A stretch of DNA of 64,000 bases from an uncultured Bacteroides sp. (GCA_905203765.1 CAJKXC010000002.1:39965-103964); one strand, 5' to 3'. Positions 1 to 9,594 are shown, counted from the first letter of the stretch. Numbers and translations: made by a program. The notes: generated by a model from the sequence alone, not told the origin.

Positions 1-762
1 ATCACGAAAACTGCTGTCAGTTTCATTCTGCCCGATAATGCTCCTGCCGGGTATATCAATGTAGAATCTATCTATGGTGTAGGACGTTCTAAATTCCGCT
101 ATTACGATACACGCAATATTCTCTTTGATTGGGATGGTTCTCATGGTGGTTTGGCTACAGGTCATGGTTGGCGTGATGGTAGTAAAGTGCTGAAACCGGC
201 TGATGAAAACAGCATTGATGGTGCTTATATTTGCTTTAGCGGGGACCTTGCCGGTGCTATTGGCGCTACTTGGGCTGAAGATGCTTTCTCATTCAATTAT
301 TGGCCTGATCCGGACAATGGCTATCCGGAACTTTCTTCACGTCCTGAATTTGCAGCAATGCTTGAGGAATATGGAGTTAATAATTTGCAGTTGAAGTTTG
401 AAGTGAATGTGCCTTCTTCTAATCCATGGCAGTCTTGTGGTATGCAGGTTATATTTACGGGTAATGATGTTGTGACGAATGCTACCGGAACTAATGCTTA
501 TTTCAGTGATACGAATGTACCGCGTGGTATCTGGATTCCTTGGAAGAATACCGGCTCCTATGATACGGGTGGTAAATGGACTACTGTTTCAATGAACTTG
601 TCCGAATTCAATAAGACGCACGAAGGTAACAAGTGTGATGTAACTTTTGACAAGACAATGTTGACAGGTGTTACATTCTTTGTTTGGGCAGGTGGTGTTG
701 CTGGTCAGGATTGCAGTCCTGCGATTATGATTGATAATATCCGCATAGTACCTATTGAATAA
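1..762 (+). CDS. Surface glycan-binding protein, C-terminal part (5' end outside window)
   Basis: The frame is open from base 1 and ends at TAA 760-762, so only the last 253 residues are visible and the start lies upstream. The visible part begins with the end of an Ig-like (IPT/TIG) domain, then a C-terminal domain rich in Trp, Tyr and Asp, with WDGSHGG near its start and IMIDNIRIVPIE at the end. This is the layout of Bacteroidetes SGBP-B/SusE-position proteins, whose last domain binds the glycan on the cell surface. It lies 21 bp before a second TIG-domain lipoprotein and just upstream of mannanases, so the ligand is probably a beta-mannan; that is inferred from context. A SusC/SusD pair is expected just upstream, outside the window. 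Family assignment is fairly sure; the ligand is not. Confidence 0.75.
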   Translation: MTKTAVSFILPDNAPAGYINVESIYGVGRSKFRYYDTRNILFDWDGSHGGLATGHGWRDGSKVLKPADENSIDGAYICFSGDLAGAIGATWAEDAFSFNYWPDPDNGYPELSSRPEFAAMLEEYGVNNLQLKFEVNVPSSNPWQSCGMQVIFTGNDVVTNATGTNAYFSDTNVPRGIWIPWKNTGSYDTGGKWTTVSMNLSEFNKTHEGNKCDVTFDKTMLTGVTFFVWAGGVAGQDCSPAIMIDNIRIVPIE

Positions 763-783
763 TCTTTTAAATAGAATACTGAT

Positions 784-2766
784 ATGAACAAAACATATAA
801 ATTCCCGGCACTTTGGATGATGTGCCTGATGCTCTTCAGTTGCTTGTCATTTACGGCTTGTGACAATGGAGATGATGAAAATACTAACCAGTATAAAGGT
901 GGTGTCAGTCTGAATGTATTTGGACCAAGTCCTGTAGCTCGTGGCGGTATACTTCGCTTTTTGGGTAGTGGTATGGACAAAGTAACTGCGGTAGTCATTC
1001 CCGGTTGCGATGACATTACAGATATTGAGGTTGTCAGTGATACGGAAATCCGTGTCACTGTACCCCAAACTGCTCAGCCGGGGTTAGTCGTTCTGAAGAC
1101 TTCGAAAGGGGATATAACGACTAAGACGGAACTGACATTTACGGAACCTATTGATTTGGAATCCGTTTCTCCTGTAGAAGTGAATCCCGGTGAGGTTATC
1201 ACTATTACCGGTGAATATCTGAATCTTATTAAAGAGGTTATTTTTGCCGATAATGTAATAGTGACGGAGTTTGACAGCCAAAGTCGTAAGGAACTGAAAG
1301 TAAAAGTTCCTATTGAAGCAAAAACCGGACAGATCATTATTTCGGATGGAGCTGAAATTCCTAATTGGATATATAGTGAAGAAGCATTGACGGTTGCACT
1401 TCCTACTTATACTCAAAGTAGTGCTGCTACAATAAAGGCAGGTAATTCGCTGGAAATAAAGGGAGAAAATCTGAATTGGGTTTCTTCTGTGAAGTTTGGC
1501 GATGTAGAGGTTTCGGAAATCACTGTATCAGAAGATTCCAAAACTTTGACCGTTGTAGTACCGGCTACAGCTAAAAGTGGGGGGGTAGTATTAGTATGCT
1601 ACTCGGGTGCTGAAGTCGCAGCAGGTGAAATAACAACGGTTATTCCTACTGGTTTGTCTGCTGTTCCTGGAGTAGTGAAAAATGGTGCTGACATAACGAT
1701 TGCAGGTAAGGATCTGGATTTGATAGTCAGTGCAACATTCCCGAATGTCGCTGATGCTGTTGAACTGAAGCAAGGAGCATCTGCTACTAAGATCGCAATA
1801 ACTGTTCCTGAATTGGCTCAAGACGGCGATATCACTTTGAATTTGGCTAATGGAGAAAGTGTTGCTATTGCTTATAAAACATTGAAGCCTGTCATTACTG
1901 CATTCAGCCCGATTGCCTTGACTGCTGGTGATACGGTGACGATTGCTGGTACGGATTTGGATTTGGTTTCAGCTATTGTCTTCGCAGGCGAAGAGTCACC
2001 CACTGTTACACTTGCGAAGTATAATCATATAAGTGATAAGCTGATAGGCATAACGGTGCCGGGCGTTGCAGAAACATGTGCTCCGACATTGATTCTGAAG
2101 AATGGAATGGAAGTTAAGACTACTGTAACATTGGCTATCACTCCGGCTACCGATCCGGCTATTGCTACAATTAATCCGAGCGCTGTTGTCCAAGGTAATG
2201 AATTTACAATTACGGGTAAAAACCTGAATACTGTAGAAACATTCTATATAGGAGAGACCAAAGTAACGACGTTTGGTAAACGCACCGAAACCGAGGTTGA
2301 GATGGCAGTCCCGAAAACGGCGAAAGCGGGCGTGACGGCTATTAAGATGGTAAACTATGAGGGCAAGGAATTTACTTCAGATGTAACGATGGAAGTCTTG
2401 ACCCCGGAAAAAACCATTTGGGAAGGTTCGGTTGTATTAGGAAACTGGGAAAATGGATGCCAAGATCTTGCATGGGGCGGATATGATTGGAGTACGGTTG
2501 TCGTAGGACAAACGCTGTATTTCTATTTTGAGGAAGACACATCGAGCACTTGGTGGCAACTCAAGTTGGGACAAGGCTCCGATTGGAGTACATTGCCTGA
2601 CTTTAAGGAATTTGCAGGAGCAGACGCTGTCGGCATTGAAGCAGGAGCAACTAAATTCTCTTATTCGCTTGGGGCAAAAGATGTGGAAGCATTGCAGAAA
2701 AATGCGGGCCTTATCTTCCAGGGGGGCTTCCTGACAGTGAAGAAGATTACAATTGAAGTAAAATGA
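784..2766 (+). CDS. Multi-TIG-domain surface glycan-binding lipoprotein
   Basis: 660 residues. An N-terminal signal ends in the lipobox SFTAC, so the protein is lipidated and probably displayed on the cell surface. About six IPT/TIG Ig-like repeats follow (roughly residues 45-540), each with a pattern like VNPGEVITITGEYL or VKNGADITIAGKDL. The last 119 residues (about 542-660) form a different module that opens with TIWEG and contains VGQTLYFYFEE and NAGLIFQGGFL. A module with the same key positions is inserted in the downstream GH26 enzyme. TIG stalks that carry a terminal carbohydrate-binding domain are typical of Bacteroides SGBPs. The gene sits 21 bp after the previous gene and 22 bp before the mannanase, in one operon. 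No enzymatic residues are visible. The mannan ligand is inferred. Confidence 0.8.
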   Translation: MNKTYKFPALWMMCLMLFSCLSFTACDNGDDENTNQYKGGVSLNVFGPSPVARGGILRFLGSGMDKVTAVVIPGCDDITDIEVVSDTEIRVTVPQTAQPGLVVLKTSKGDITTKTELTFTEPIDLESVSPVEVNPGEVITITGEYLNLIKEVIFADNVIVTEFDSQSRKELKVKVPIEAKTGQIIISDGAEIPNWIYSEEALTVALPTYTQSSAATIKAGNSLEIKGENLNWVSSVKFGDVEVSEITVSEDSKTLTVVVPATAKSGGVVLVCYSGAEVAAGEITTVIPTGLSAVPGVVKNGADITIAGKDLDLIVSATFPNVADAVELKQGASATKIAITVPELAQDGDITLNLANGESVAIAYKTLKPVITAFSPIALTAGDTVTIAGTDLDLVSAIVFAGEESPTVTLAKYNHISDKLIGITVPGVAETCAPTLILKNGMEVKTTVTLAITPATDPAIATINPSAVVQGNEFTITGKNLNTVETFYIGETKVTTFGKRTETEVEMAVPKTAKAGVTAIKMVNYEGKEFTSDVTMEVLTPEKTIWEGSVVLGNWENGCQDLAWGGYDWSTVVVGQTLYFYFEEDTSSTWWQLKLGQGSDWSTLPDFKEFAGADAVGIEAGATKFSYSLGAKDVEALQKNAGLIFQGGFLTVKKITIEVK

Positions 2767-2788
2767 ATAACAGAAATATTGTAGGGTT

Positions 2789-4483
2789 ATGAAAACTTTA
2801 AATATAAAATGGATGCTTACACTGGCTGTTGCTTTCGCTTTTGCGGCTTGTGATACGGATGTGAAGCATGATATACCTGCAGTTGATGCACCGGTATTGG
2901 TATCCACTACTCCCGAAGTCGGAGCTTCGAAGGTAAAGCGGGGTGAGATTACCATTGAAGTGAAGTATGACAAGAATGTATTCTTTGCAACGAAAGACTT
3001 GGATAAGATAACTTTTACGGGTGGTGAATTGATAAGTGCCGATGTATTGGGTGCAAGTAATATACTTACTGTTAAAGTGAATGTTCCTGAGAGAGAGACA
3101 GCATGCTCTCTCTCGATTCCCGAAGGTATAGTCACCGGACCGAACCAAATGCCGGCTCCGGCTGTGTCTTTGCAGTTCTCTACGGTTGCGCTGGACAAGG
3201 CGCCGGTGGTAGCTACTTCGGCCAAAGCTGTTAAGTTATACAATTATCTGCTGGATAATTATGAGAAAAAGACACTTTCTGCTATGATGGCCAATATTGC
3301 CTGGAATACTGAGATGTCAGAGAGAGTCTATGGATGGACTGGTAAATATCCTGCCATCAATTGCTTTGATTATGTTCATCTGGCAGCGTCTGTGGCAGGT
3401 GCAAATTGGATTAATTATGGAGATGTTACTCCTGTAAAGGATTGGGCCGACAAAGGTGGTATCGTAGCTGCTATGTGGCACTGGAATGTTCCGAAGAAAG
3501 CACTTTTAGAAGCTTCTTCCACTCAAATCTGGGAAGGAGAAACAGCAATGCCCAATGATTGGAGCGGAAATATCCAATTAACAGCAGAAGGAAACCCTGA
3601 AGCATTTGCTGCTTTTGCTGATGCAAAAGTGGGACAAGTGGTACGTGTTGCCGTGAAAGATGTGGTAGCAGGGGCACAGGGCTCATTCAAGAATAGTGGC
3701 TGGAGTGAGATTGCTGCCGGTACGGAGTATTTCGATATTTCCGGTGATTTTACACTGGAGATTACCGAAGAGATATTGGCAGCCCTGAAAGAGGGCGGCT
3801 TGATAATTGCCGGCCATGATTATACTGCCGTAGGTGTTTATATTGAAACTGACACTGAACTTGATCCGAATGAGGACTATGCTTTCTATATGAAAGATAC
3901 GAAGTTTAATGCTGTCAATGCCACAGTCGATGGTACTTGGGAGAATAAAGTGTTTACCCAGGATCTGGAGAACATTGCTACTTACTTGAAATTACTGAGA
4001 GATGTGGATATTCCGGTATTGTGGCGTCCGTTCCATGAAGCAGCCGGCGGCTGGTTCTGGTGGGGTAAGGATGCAGCCAGCTTCAAGGCTTTATGGATTG
4101 CGATGTTCGATTACTTCAAAGCTCAAGGTTTGGATAATCTTATCTGGGTTTGGACTACTGAGGGCAATGATGCCGACTGGTATCCGGGTGATCAGTATGT
4201 GGATATCGTAGGGCGTGACCTCTATACTAAAGGAACAGCAGATTGCGTTTCCGAGTATGCTTCAATTACCGCTGAATATGGTAATAAGATGATTTCATTG
4301 AGTGAATGTGGCTCGGTAGGTCTTATTTCCGAACAGTGGAGTGAGGGAGCGCGTTGGAATTGGTTCATGCCATGGTATGATGCTGAGGATGCAGAAGCCT
4401 CTCATGCTGACGAGGCTTGGTGGAAAGATGCCATGAATCAGGATTACGTCATTTCGCGCGAGGATCTTCCTTCTATGGAGTAA
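2789..4483 (+). CDS. GH26 endo-beta-mannanase lipoprotein with internal binding-like module
   Basis: 564 residues. The signal ends in the lipobox AFAAC with lipid Cys21, then an Ig/Big_5-like domain (about 32-135), then a GH26 TIM barrel. The acid/base is Glu417 in LWRPFHEAAGGWFWWG and the nucleophile is Glu506 in SLSECGSVG, both standard GH26 motifs. GH26 enzymes here cut beta-1,4-mannosyl links in mannan, glucomannan or galactomannan. The barrel is interrupted after MWHWNVP: residues about 237-357 form an extra module opening QIWEG and containing VGQVVRV and EGGLIIAGHDY, resembling the last domain of the preceding SGBP. It is probably an in-loop carbohydrate-binding module. A hairpin follows the gene and a new promoter precedes the next GH26 gene. 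The outer-membrane lipoprotein position suggests polymer attack at the surface. Confidence 0.9.
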   Translation: MKTLNIKWMLTLAVAFAFAACDTDVKHDIPAVDAPVLVSTTPEVGASKVKRGEITIEVKYDKNVFFATKDLDKITFTGGELISADVLGASNILTVKVNVPERETACSLSIPEGIVTGPNQMPAPAVSLQFSTVALDKAPVVATSAKAVKLYNYLLDNYEKKTLSAMMANIAWNTEMSERVYGWTGKYPAINCFDYVHLAASVAGANWINYGDVTPVKDWADKGGIVAAMWHWNVPKKALLEASSTQIWEGETAMPNDWSGNIQLTAEGNPEAFAAFADAKVGQVVRVAVKDVVAGAQGSFKNSGWSEIAAGTEYFDISGDFTLEITEEILAALKEGGLIIAGHDYTAVGVYIETDTELDPNEDYAFYMKDTKFNAVNATVDGTWENKVFTQDLENIATYLKLLRDVDIPVLWRPFHEAAGGWFWWGKDAASFKALWIAMFDYFKAQGLDNLIWVWTTEGNDADWYPGDQYVDIVGRDLYTKGTADCVSEYASITAEYGNKMISLSECGSVGLISEQWSEGARWNWFMPWYDAEDAEASHADEAWWKDAMNQDYVISREDLPSME

Positions 4484-4496
4484 TTCAAGAAATACC

Positions 4497-4541
4497 AAAG
4501 GAAGGGCTATTTCAGTGTGTTGAGATAGTCCTTTCTTTATT
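4497..4541 (+). terminator. Probable intrinsic terminator after first GH26 gene
   Basis: An imperfect stem pairs 4497-4514 with 4521-4538 (core GGGCTAT with ATAGTCC) and runs into a T-rich tail. It lies 13 bp after the stop of the first GH26 gene and upstream of the next -7 box, so it separates two transcription units or attenuates read-through. Confidence 0.6.
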
Positions 4542-4622
4542 TCTTATGTATTCCGTTATTAACTTATGCTGTTAATATAGCAATGGGATAAAATTGTATC
4601 ACTATTGCTTCGTATAATCAGC

Positions 4623-4630
4623 TATCTTTG
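4623..4630 (+). promoter_or_regulatory. Bacteroidetes -7 box before second mannan operon
   Basis: TATCTTTG matches the TAnnTTTG -7 consensus of the Bacteroidetes primary sigma factor. I see no clear -33 element at the usual spacing. It lies 36 bp before ATG 4667. An in-frame TTG at 4628 falls inside the box, which argues against a start there. Confidence 0.55.
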
Positions 4631-4666
4631 TACAAAGAATTAAGTGTTACCATAAACAATACCATA

Positions 4667-5797
4667 ATGAAAAACATGAATAGGAAGAAATCCGGGCTTA
4701 TGGCTGCAATACTTGCAACAGCTTTGTTGACAGCTTGCAGTTCTGCTAAGAAAGAACAAGTTACGGATGGAAAAACTGCTGCTATGCATACGCAGGAAAC
4801 AGCGCATCTGCTAAGTAATTTGAAAAAAATCCCTTCAAAAGGTATTATGTTCGGGCATCATGACGATACGGTTTATGGTATCGGTTGGGAGGGAGATGAA
4901 GGCCGGTCGGACGTACAGAGTGTCTGTGGTGATTATCCTGCCGTCATCAGCTTTGATTTAGGAGAATTGGAACTGGGAGGTGAGGCTAATTTAGACAAAG
5001 TCCCTTTCGAGAAAATCAGAAACGAAATAATCAATCAGTATCATCGGGGTGGTATGATCTCGCTGAGCTGGCATGCGCGTAATCCTTTGACGGGGGGCGA
5101 TGCATGGGATGTGAAGGATACTACGGTAGTGAAGTCTATCCTGCCGGGCGGAGCCAATCATGGGAAGTTCGCCGGTTGGCTGGGCCGGGTAGCGGACTTT
5201 ATGAATACTTTGAAGACACCGGATGGCGTTAAGGTGCCGGTGCTTTTCCGTCCCTGGCACGAGCATACCGGAAGTTGGTTCTGGTGGGGAGAGAAACTTT
5301 GCTCCCCCGACGAATACAAAACTCTGTGGCAGATGACGGCGGATACCCTGCGCGCTCATGGCGTGGATAATGTCCTATATGCCTATTCTCCTGGAACGGA
5401 GCCAAAGGATACTGCACAGTATCTGAAGAAATACCCGGGGGACGAATTGATTGATGTTATCGGTTTTGATACTTATCAGTTCAACCGTGATGCATTTGTT
5501 GCCGGACTCGATAGGTCTCTCGCCATTGTAGACAGCATAGCCAAGGCACATGATAAAATAATAGCAGTGACCGAGGTGGGCTATGAAGGCATACCCGATA
5601 AGAAATGGTGGACAGGGACATTGCTTCCTGTATTGGAGAAGTACCCGGTGGCTTATGTGCTGGTATGGCGCAATGCACGCGAAAGAGTGACACACTTCTA
5701 TGCTCCCTATCCGGGACAGACCTCTGCGGAAGACTTTGTGGACTTCTACAACAATCCTAAAACACTATTTGCAACAGACGTGGAATTGTATCAATAA
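4667..5797 (+). CDS. GH26 endo-beta-mannanase lipoprotein
   Basis: 376 residues from ATG 4667; an earlier in-frame TTG (4628) lies in the promoter. The signal ends in LLTAC with lipid Cys24. A single GH26 domain follows with no accessory module. It has FGHHDD near the start, SWHARNP, the acid/base Glu199 in FRPWHEHTGSWFWWG, and the nucleophile Glu303 in AVTEVGYEG. This matches the mannanase that heads the known B. fragilis mannan gene set and probably releases mannobiose from mannan or shorter oligosaccharides. It starts the second transcription unit and is followed after 22 bp by the GH130 phosphorylase. Compared with the first GH26 it is compact, so the two may split work between polymer and oligosaccharides. 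Product specificity is inferred from context. Confidence 0.92.
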   Translation: MKNMNRKKSGLMAAILATALLTACSSAKKEQVTDGKTAAMHTQETAHLLSNLKKIPSKGIMFGHHDDTVYGIGWEGDEGRSDVQSVCGDYPAVISFDLGELELGGEANLDKVPFEKIRNEIINQYHRGGMISLSWHARNPLTGGDAWDVKDTTVVKSILPGGANHGKFAGWLGRVADFMNTLKTPDGVKVPVLFRPWHEHTGSWFWWGEKLCSPDEYKTLWQMTADTLRAHGVDNVLYAYSPGTEPKDTAQYLKKYPGDELIDVIGFDTYQFNRDAFVAGLDRSLAIVDSIAKAHDKIIAVTEVGYEGIPDKKWWTGTLLPVLEKYPVAYVLVWRNARERVTHFYAPYPGQTSAEDFVDFYNNPKTLFATDVELYQ

Positions 5798-5819
5798 AGA
5801 ACAAACATAATATACTAAT

Positions 5820-6998
5820 ATGAAGACTTTTAAAGAGAAGGTGGAAAGACTTTTTCAGGAACATGAAGAGTTGATTACAAGAAAAAATGTAGCTGTAGAG
5901 GGCGGAAACGGCATCTTTACACGTTATAAATATCCGGTAGTGACGGCAGCTCATACCCCCGTATTCTGGAGATATGATTTAGACGAAAAGACCAATCCTT
6001 ACCTGATGGAGCGCATCGGCATGAATGCAACGATGAACTCCGGTGCTATCAAGTGGAATGGAAAGTACCTGCTGATGGTGCGTGTGGAGGGAGCCGACCG
6101 CAAGTCGTTTTTTGCTGTGGCAGAGAGTCCCAATGGCATCGACAACTTCCGTTTCTGGGATTATCCGGTGACGATGCCCGAAGACGTGATTCCTGCAACG
6201 AACATCTATGACATGCGCCTCACCGCCCACGAAGACGGTTGGATTTATGGCATCTTCTGTGCCGAGCGGCATGATGACAGCGCACCTGCCGGTGACTTGT
6301 CGTCCGCCATGGCTACAGCTGCTATTGCCCGTACCAAAGACCTGAAGAACTGGGAGCGTCTACCTGACCTAAAGACCAGGAGTCAGCAACGCAACGTCGT
6401 TCTGCATCCTGAGTTTGTTGATGGCAAATATGCTCTCTACACCCGTCCGCAGGATGGTTTCATCGATGCCGGAAGTGGTGGTGGTATCGGTTGGGCACTG
6501 GTAGACGACATGACGCATGCCGAAGTAAAAGAGGAAACGATTATCGACCAACGCTATTACCATACCATCAAGGAAGTGAAGAATGGCGAGGGTCCGCACC
6601 CCATTAAGACTCCGAAGGGTTGGTTACATCTGGCACACGGTGTTCGCGGTTGTGCCGCCGGACTGCGCTATGTTCTCTATATGTACATGACCTCTTTGGA
6701 AGACCCCACAAAGCTGATTGCCGCTCCTGCCGGTGCTTTCATGGTACCTCAGGATGAAGAGCGGGTGGGGGATGTAAGCAATGTGCTTTTCACCAACGGC
6801 TGGATTGCGGACGAGGACGGCACGGTGTTCATCTACTATGCTTCTTCGGACACACGGATGCACGTGGCTACTTCGACCGTAGACAAGTTGGTGGATTACT
6901 GCCTGAATACGCCTGCTGACGGTTTGTGCTCATCCGCTTCCGTAGAGACGTTGAAAAAGTTGATAGATAAGAATCTGAAACTGATTCATAATACATAA
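5820..6998 (+). CDS. GH130 4-O-beta-D-mannosyl-D-glucose phosphorylase
   Basis: 392 residues without a signal peptide, so cytoplasmic. The family GH130 (subfamily 1 type) catalyses phosphorolysis of beta-1,4-mannosylglucose to mannose 1-phosphate and glucose. Visible family features are TRYKYPVVTAAHTPVFWRYD near the start, NSGAIKWNGKYLLMVRVEG, and Asp131 in TNIYDMR, the position of the proposed general acid in the B. fragilis enzyme. GEGPHPIKTPKGWLHLAHG lies about residue 260. The order GH26, GH130, transporter, epimerase is the diagnostic mannan catabolic gene set. The protein would act last, on the product of the epimerase encoded two genes on. It lies 22 bp after the mannanase and 13 bp before the transporter gene, in one operon. 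Function is known for the family and strongly supported by neighbours. Confidence 0.95.
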   Translation: MKTFKEKVERLFQEHEELITRKNVAVEGGNGIFTRYKYPVVTAAHTPVFWRYDLDEKTNPYLMERIGMNATMNSGAIKWNGKYLLMVRVEGADRKSFFAVAESPNGIDNFRFWDYPVTMPEDVIPATNIYDMRLTAHEDGWIYGIFCAERHDDSAPAGDLSSAMATAAIARTKDLKNWERLPDLKTRSQQRNVVLHPEFVDGKYALYTRPQDGFIDAGSGGGIGWALVDDMTHAEVKEETIIDQRYYHTIKEVKNGEGPHPIKTPKGWLHLAHGVRGCAAGLRYVLYMYMTSLEDPTKLIAAPAGAFMVPQDEERVGDVSNVLFTNGWIADEDGTVFIYYASSDTRMHVATSTVDKLVDYCLNTPADGLCSSASVETLKKLIDKNLKLIHNT

Positions 6999-7011
6999 AC
7001 TAAAACAATTC

Positions 7012-8397
7012 ATGGCAACACTAAAAGAAAAGATAGGTTATGGTTTCGGGGATATGTCTTCCTCTATGTTCTGGAAGATATTCTCTTACTATCTGCCTAT
7101 ATTCTACTCGAATATTTATGGTCTGAGTCTTGCCGACACCGGAATCCTGCTGTTGGTGACACGCATTTGGGATGCCGTCTCCGACCCGATGATGGGCATT
7201 ATTGCCGACCGCACGCAAACACGCTGGGGCAAATACCGCCCTTACCTGTTGTGGATAGCCCTGCCATTCTCCATCTGCGGAGTACTGCTGTTCACAACTC
7301 CCGACTTTGGACCGACCGGCAAGCTGGTTTGGGCATACGTTACCTATATTATGATGATGACGGTCTACACAGCCATTAATGTGCCATACGGCGCCATGCT
7401 GGGAGTGATGACCGATGATTCGGACACAAAGACGGTGTTTTCGTCCTACCGCATGTTCTTTGCATACGCCGGTAGCTTTGTGGCGCTCTTTACATGGGAG
7501 CCGCTGTGCAACTGGTTCCGTGAGATGACCGGTTCGGCAAGCACAAGTTGGCAGTATTCGATGATAGTGATTGCTTTCCTGTGTCTGGTCATCTTCCTGT
7601 TGTGCTTCGGCATGACGCGTGAGTATGTCAAGAGTGTATCTACCGTTTCCATCGGAAAGGACTTCAAAGCGCTGGTTGCCAATGTGCCGTGGTGGCTGCT
7701 GATAGGCGCGGCGCTTTGCTGTAACCTGTTCAATACGGTTCGTGGCGCTACGGCTGCTTATTTCTTCAAAGATTATATCGGAGACAATGTCTTCCTGAAC
7801 CTGGGCGATTTGCCTGTCTTCCTCTTTTATGCCGGATTGTTTCTGGGCGTGGGCGAAGTTTGCAATATGGTGGGTGTGGTGCTGACAGTCCCCCTTTCCC
7901 GCGCCTTTGGCAAGAAATCGACGTACATCCTGACCATGGCAGCATTGGCGGGACTGAGCATTCTCTTCTTCTACCTGCCTTGCACTCCGGTGGGCTTTTG
8001 GCTGATGCTGCTGATGCAGGTGGTTATCAGCATCTGTACGGGCATCGTGTCGCCGCTGGTATGGAGCATGTATGCCGATGTCTCGGACTATGCGGAACTG
8101 AAGAATGGTTCGGCATCTACGGGACTCATCTTCTCGTCCTCGTCTATGGCGCAGAAGTTTGGTGGTGCCTTCGGAGGTGCGGCGGTGATGTGGATCCTTG
8201 CGGCATTCGGCTATAATACCGCGGAAGGTGCGGCACAGACGGCGGAGGCCCTTACGGGCTTGAACCTGCTGATGAGTTGGATTCCGGCTGCCGTGGCTGT
8301 ACTCGCAATAGGGGTAGTTTACTTCTATCCGCTGACCAAGGACCGGATGCTGGTAATAAATGAGAAACTTAAATCGGTACGAAACATTCAACAATAG
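7012..8397 (+). CDS. GPH/MFS-family sugar:cation symporter (probable mannobiose importer)
   Basis: 461 residues with about 12 hydrophobic segments, an inner-membrane transporter. The N-terminus KIGYGFGDMSSSMFWKIFSY and the motif DAVSDPMMGIIADRTQTRWG, followed by KYRPYLLW, are signatures of the glycoside-pentoside-hexuronide (GPH) cation symporters such as MelB and XynB-like carriers. A second cytoplasmic loop contains ADVSDYAELKNG, also typical. It is 13 bp after the GH130 gene and 6 bp before the 2-epimerase, so it is surely cotranscribed with them. The context says it carries mannobiose or short manno-oligosaccharides from the periplasm into the cytoplasm. The substrate is inferred from the operon; the transporter family is clear. 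Confidence 0.92.
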   Translation: MATLKEKIGYGFGDMSSSMFWKIFSYYLPIFYSNIYGLSLADTGILLLVTRIWDAVSDPMMGIIADRTQTRWGKYRPYLLWIALPFSICGVLLFTTPDFGPTGKLVWAYVTYIMMMTVYTAINVPYGAMLGVMTDDSDTKTVFSSYRMFFAYAGSFVALFTWEPLCNWFREMTGSASTSWQYSMIVIAFLCLVIFLLCFGMTREYVKSVSTVSIGKDFKALVANVPWWLLIGAALCCNLFNTVRGATAAYFFKDYIGDNVFLNLGDLPVFLFYAGLFLGVGEVCNMVGVVLTVPLSRAFGKKSTYILTMAALAGLSILFFYLPCTPVGFWLMLLMQVVISICTGIVSPLVWSMYADVSDYAELKNGSASTGLIFSSSSMAQKFGGAFGGAAVMWILAAFGYNTAEGAAQTAEALTGLNLLMSWIPAAVAVLAIGVVYFYPLTKDRMLVINEKLKSVRNIQQ

Positions 8398-8403
8398 AAC
8401 ACT

Positions 8404-9594
8404 ATGGATGTCAAGATACTAAAGCAGGAAGTGCAAGAGGAATTGGTGAGCAATATCCTTCCGTATTGGATGACGAAGATGACAGACGAGGTGAACGGTG
8501 GCTTCTATGGCCGCATCACCGGGCAGGAACAGTTGATGCCCGAAGCAGAGAAGGGCGCTATCTTGAATGCCCGCATCCTGTGGACGTTCTCATCTGCCTA
8601 TCGCCTGTTGAAGCGGGAAGAATACCTCGCTACCGCCACGCGTGCCAAGCGTTACCTCATCGACCGTTTCTACGACCACGAATTCGGTGGCATCTACTGG
8701 TCGCTCGACTGCAAAGGGCAGCCCCTCGATACGAAGAAGCAGATTTACGCCCTCGGCTTTGCCATCTACGGACTGAGCGAATACCACCGTGCCACCGGTG
8801 ATGAAGAAGCCCTGACGTATGCGATTCGTCTCTTCGAGAGCATCGAGGCACATAGCTTCGACCCCCGGAAGAACGGTTATTGCGAAGCCCTCACCCGCCA
8901 GTGGGGAGAGATTGCCGACATGCGCCTCAGCGCCAAGGACGAGAACGAGCGCAAGACCATGAACACCCATCTGCACATCCTGGAGCCTTATACCAACCTC
9001 TACCGTGTATGGAAGGACCCCCGCCTGGAGCAACAACTCCGCAACCTGATACAGCTCTTCATCGACCGTATTCTGAACATCAACACCGGCCACCTGGAGC
9101 TCTTCTTCAACGACGACTGGGTAAGCAAATACCGCATCGTTTCCTACGGACACGATATCGAGGCTTCCTGGCTGATTCATGAAGCCGCGTTGGTACTGGG
9201 CGATCCTGCCCTTCTGGAAAAAGTAGAACCTCTGGTAGAATACATCGCAGCCGCTGCCGACGAAGGCTTGGTGCCTGCCGAAGGCAGCATGATTTACGAG
9301 ACCTTCCTCGATAAAGACCGTACCGATACCGACCGCCATTGGTGGGTGCAAGCCGAGAACGTAGTCGGCCACGTCAATCTGTACCAGCACTTCGACGACG
9401 AAGTAGCCTTGCAGAAGGCGTTCCACTGCTGGGAGTTTATCAAGCAACGTCTGATAGACTGCCACTGCGGCGAGTGGCATTGGAGCGTCCGCGCCGACGG
9501 AACGGTGAATACTGCCGACGACAAAGCCGGCTTCTGGAAATGCCCGTATCATAACGGGCGCATGTGTATGGAGATTATAGAACGTTTTTCATAA
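8404..9594 (+). CDS. Cellobiose/mannobiose 2-epimerase (AGE family)
   Basis: 396 residues, no signal peptide, cytoplasmic. N-acylglucosamine 2-epimerase superfamily with an (alpha/alpha)6 barrel. Visible hallmarks are ARILWTFSSAYR, NTHLHILEPYTNLYRVW, SYGHDIEASWLIHEA, DRHWWVQAENVVGHVNLYQ and GFWKCPYHNGRMCMEI, which carry the conserved His and Trp residues of cellobiose 2-epimerases. In the mannan pathway the enzyme converts beta-1,4-mannobiose to 4-O-beta-mannosyl-glucose, the substrate of the GH130 phosphorylase encoded two genes upstream. The gap to the transporter gene is 6 bp, and the following esterase gene starts 11 bp after the stop. Length and motifs fit the characterised B. fragilis enzyme. 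Confident. Confidence 0.94.
   Translation: MDVKILKQEVQEELVSNILPYWMTKMTDEVNGGFYGRITGQEQLMPEAEKGAILNARILWTFSSAYRLLKREEYLATATRAKRYLIDRFYDHEFGGIYWSLDCKGQPLDTKKQIYALGFAIYGLSEYHRATGDEEALTYAIRLFESIEAHSFDPRKNGYCEALTRQWGEIADMRLSAKDENERKTMNTHLHILEPYTNLYRVWKDPRLEQQLRNLIQLFIDRILNINTGHLELFFNDDWVSKYRIVSYGHDIEASWLIHEAALVLGDPALLEKVEPLVEYIAAAADEGLVPAEGSMIYETFLDKDRTDTDRHWWVQAENVVGHVNLYQHFDDEVALQKAFHCWEFIKQRLIDCHCGEWHWSVRADGTVNTADDKAGFWKCPYHNGRMCMEIIERFS

Noticed and set aside
4628..4666. TTG 4628 as start of the second GH26 gene
   Set aside because: It lies in the -7 box TATCTTTG. The lipoprotein signal begins at ATG 4667.
7021..8394. Open frame on the - strand opposite the sugar symporter
   Set aside because: His/Gln/Arg-rich shadow frame. 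The + strand protein has transporter signatures and fits the operon.
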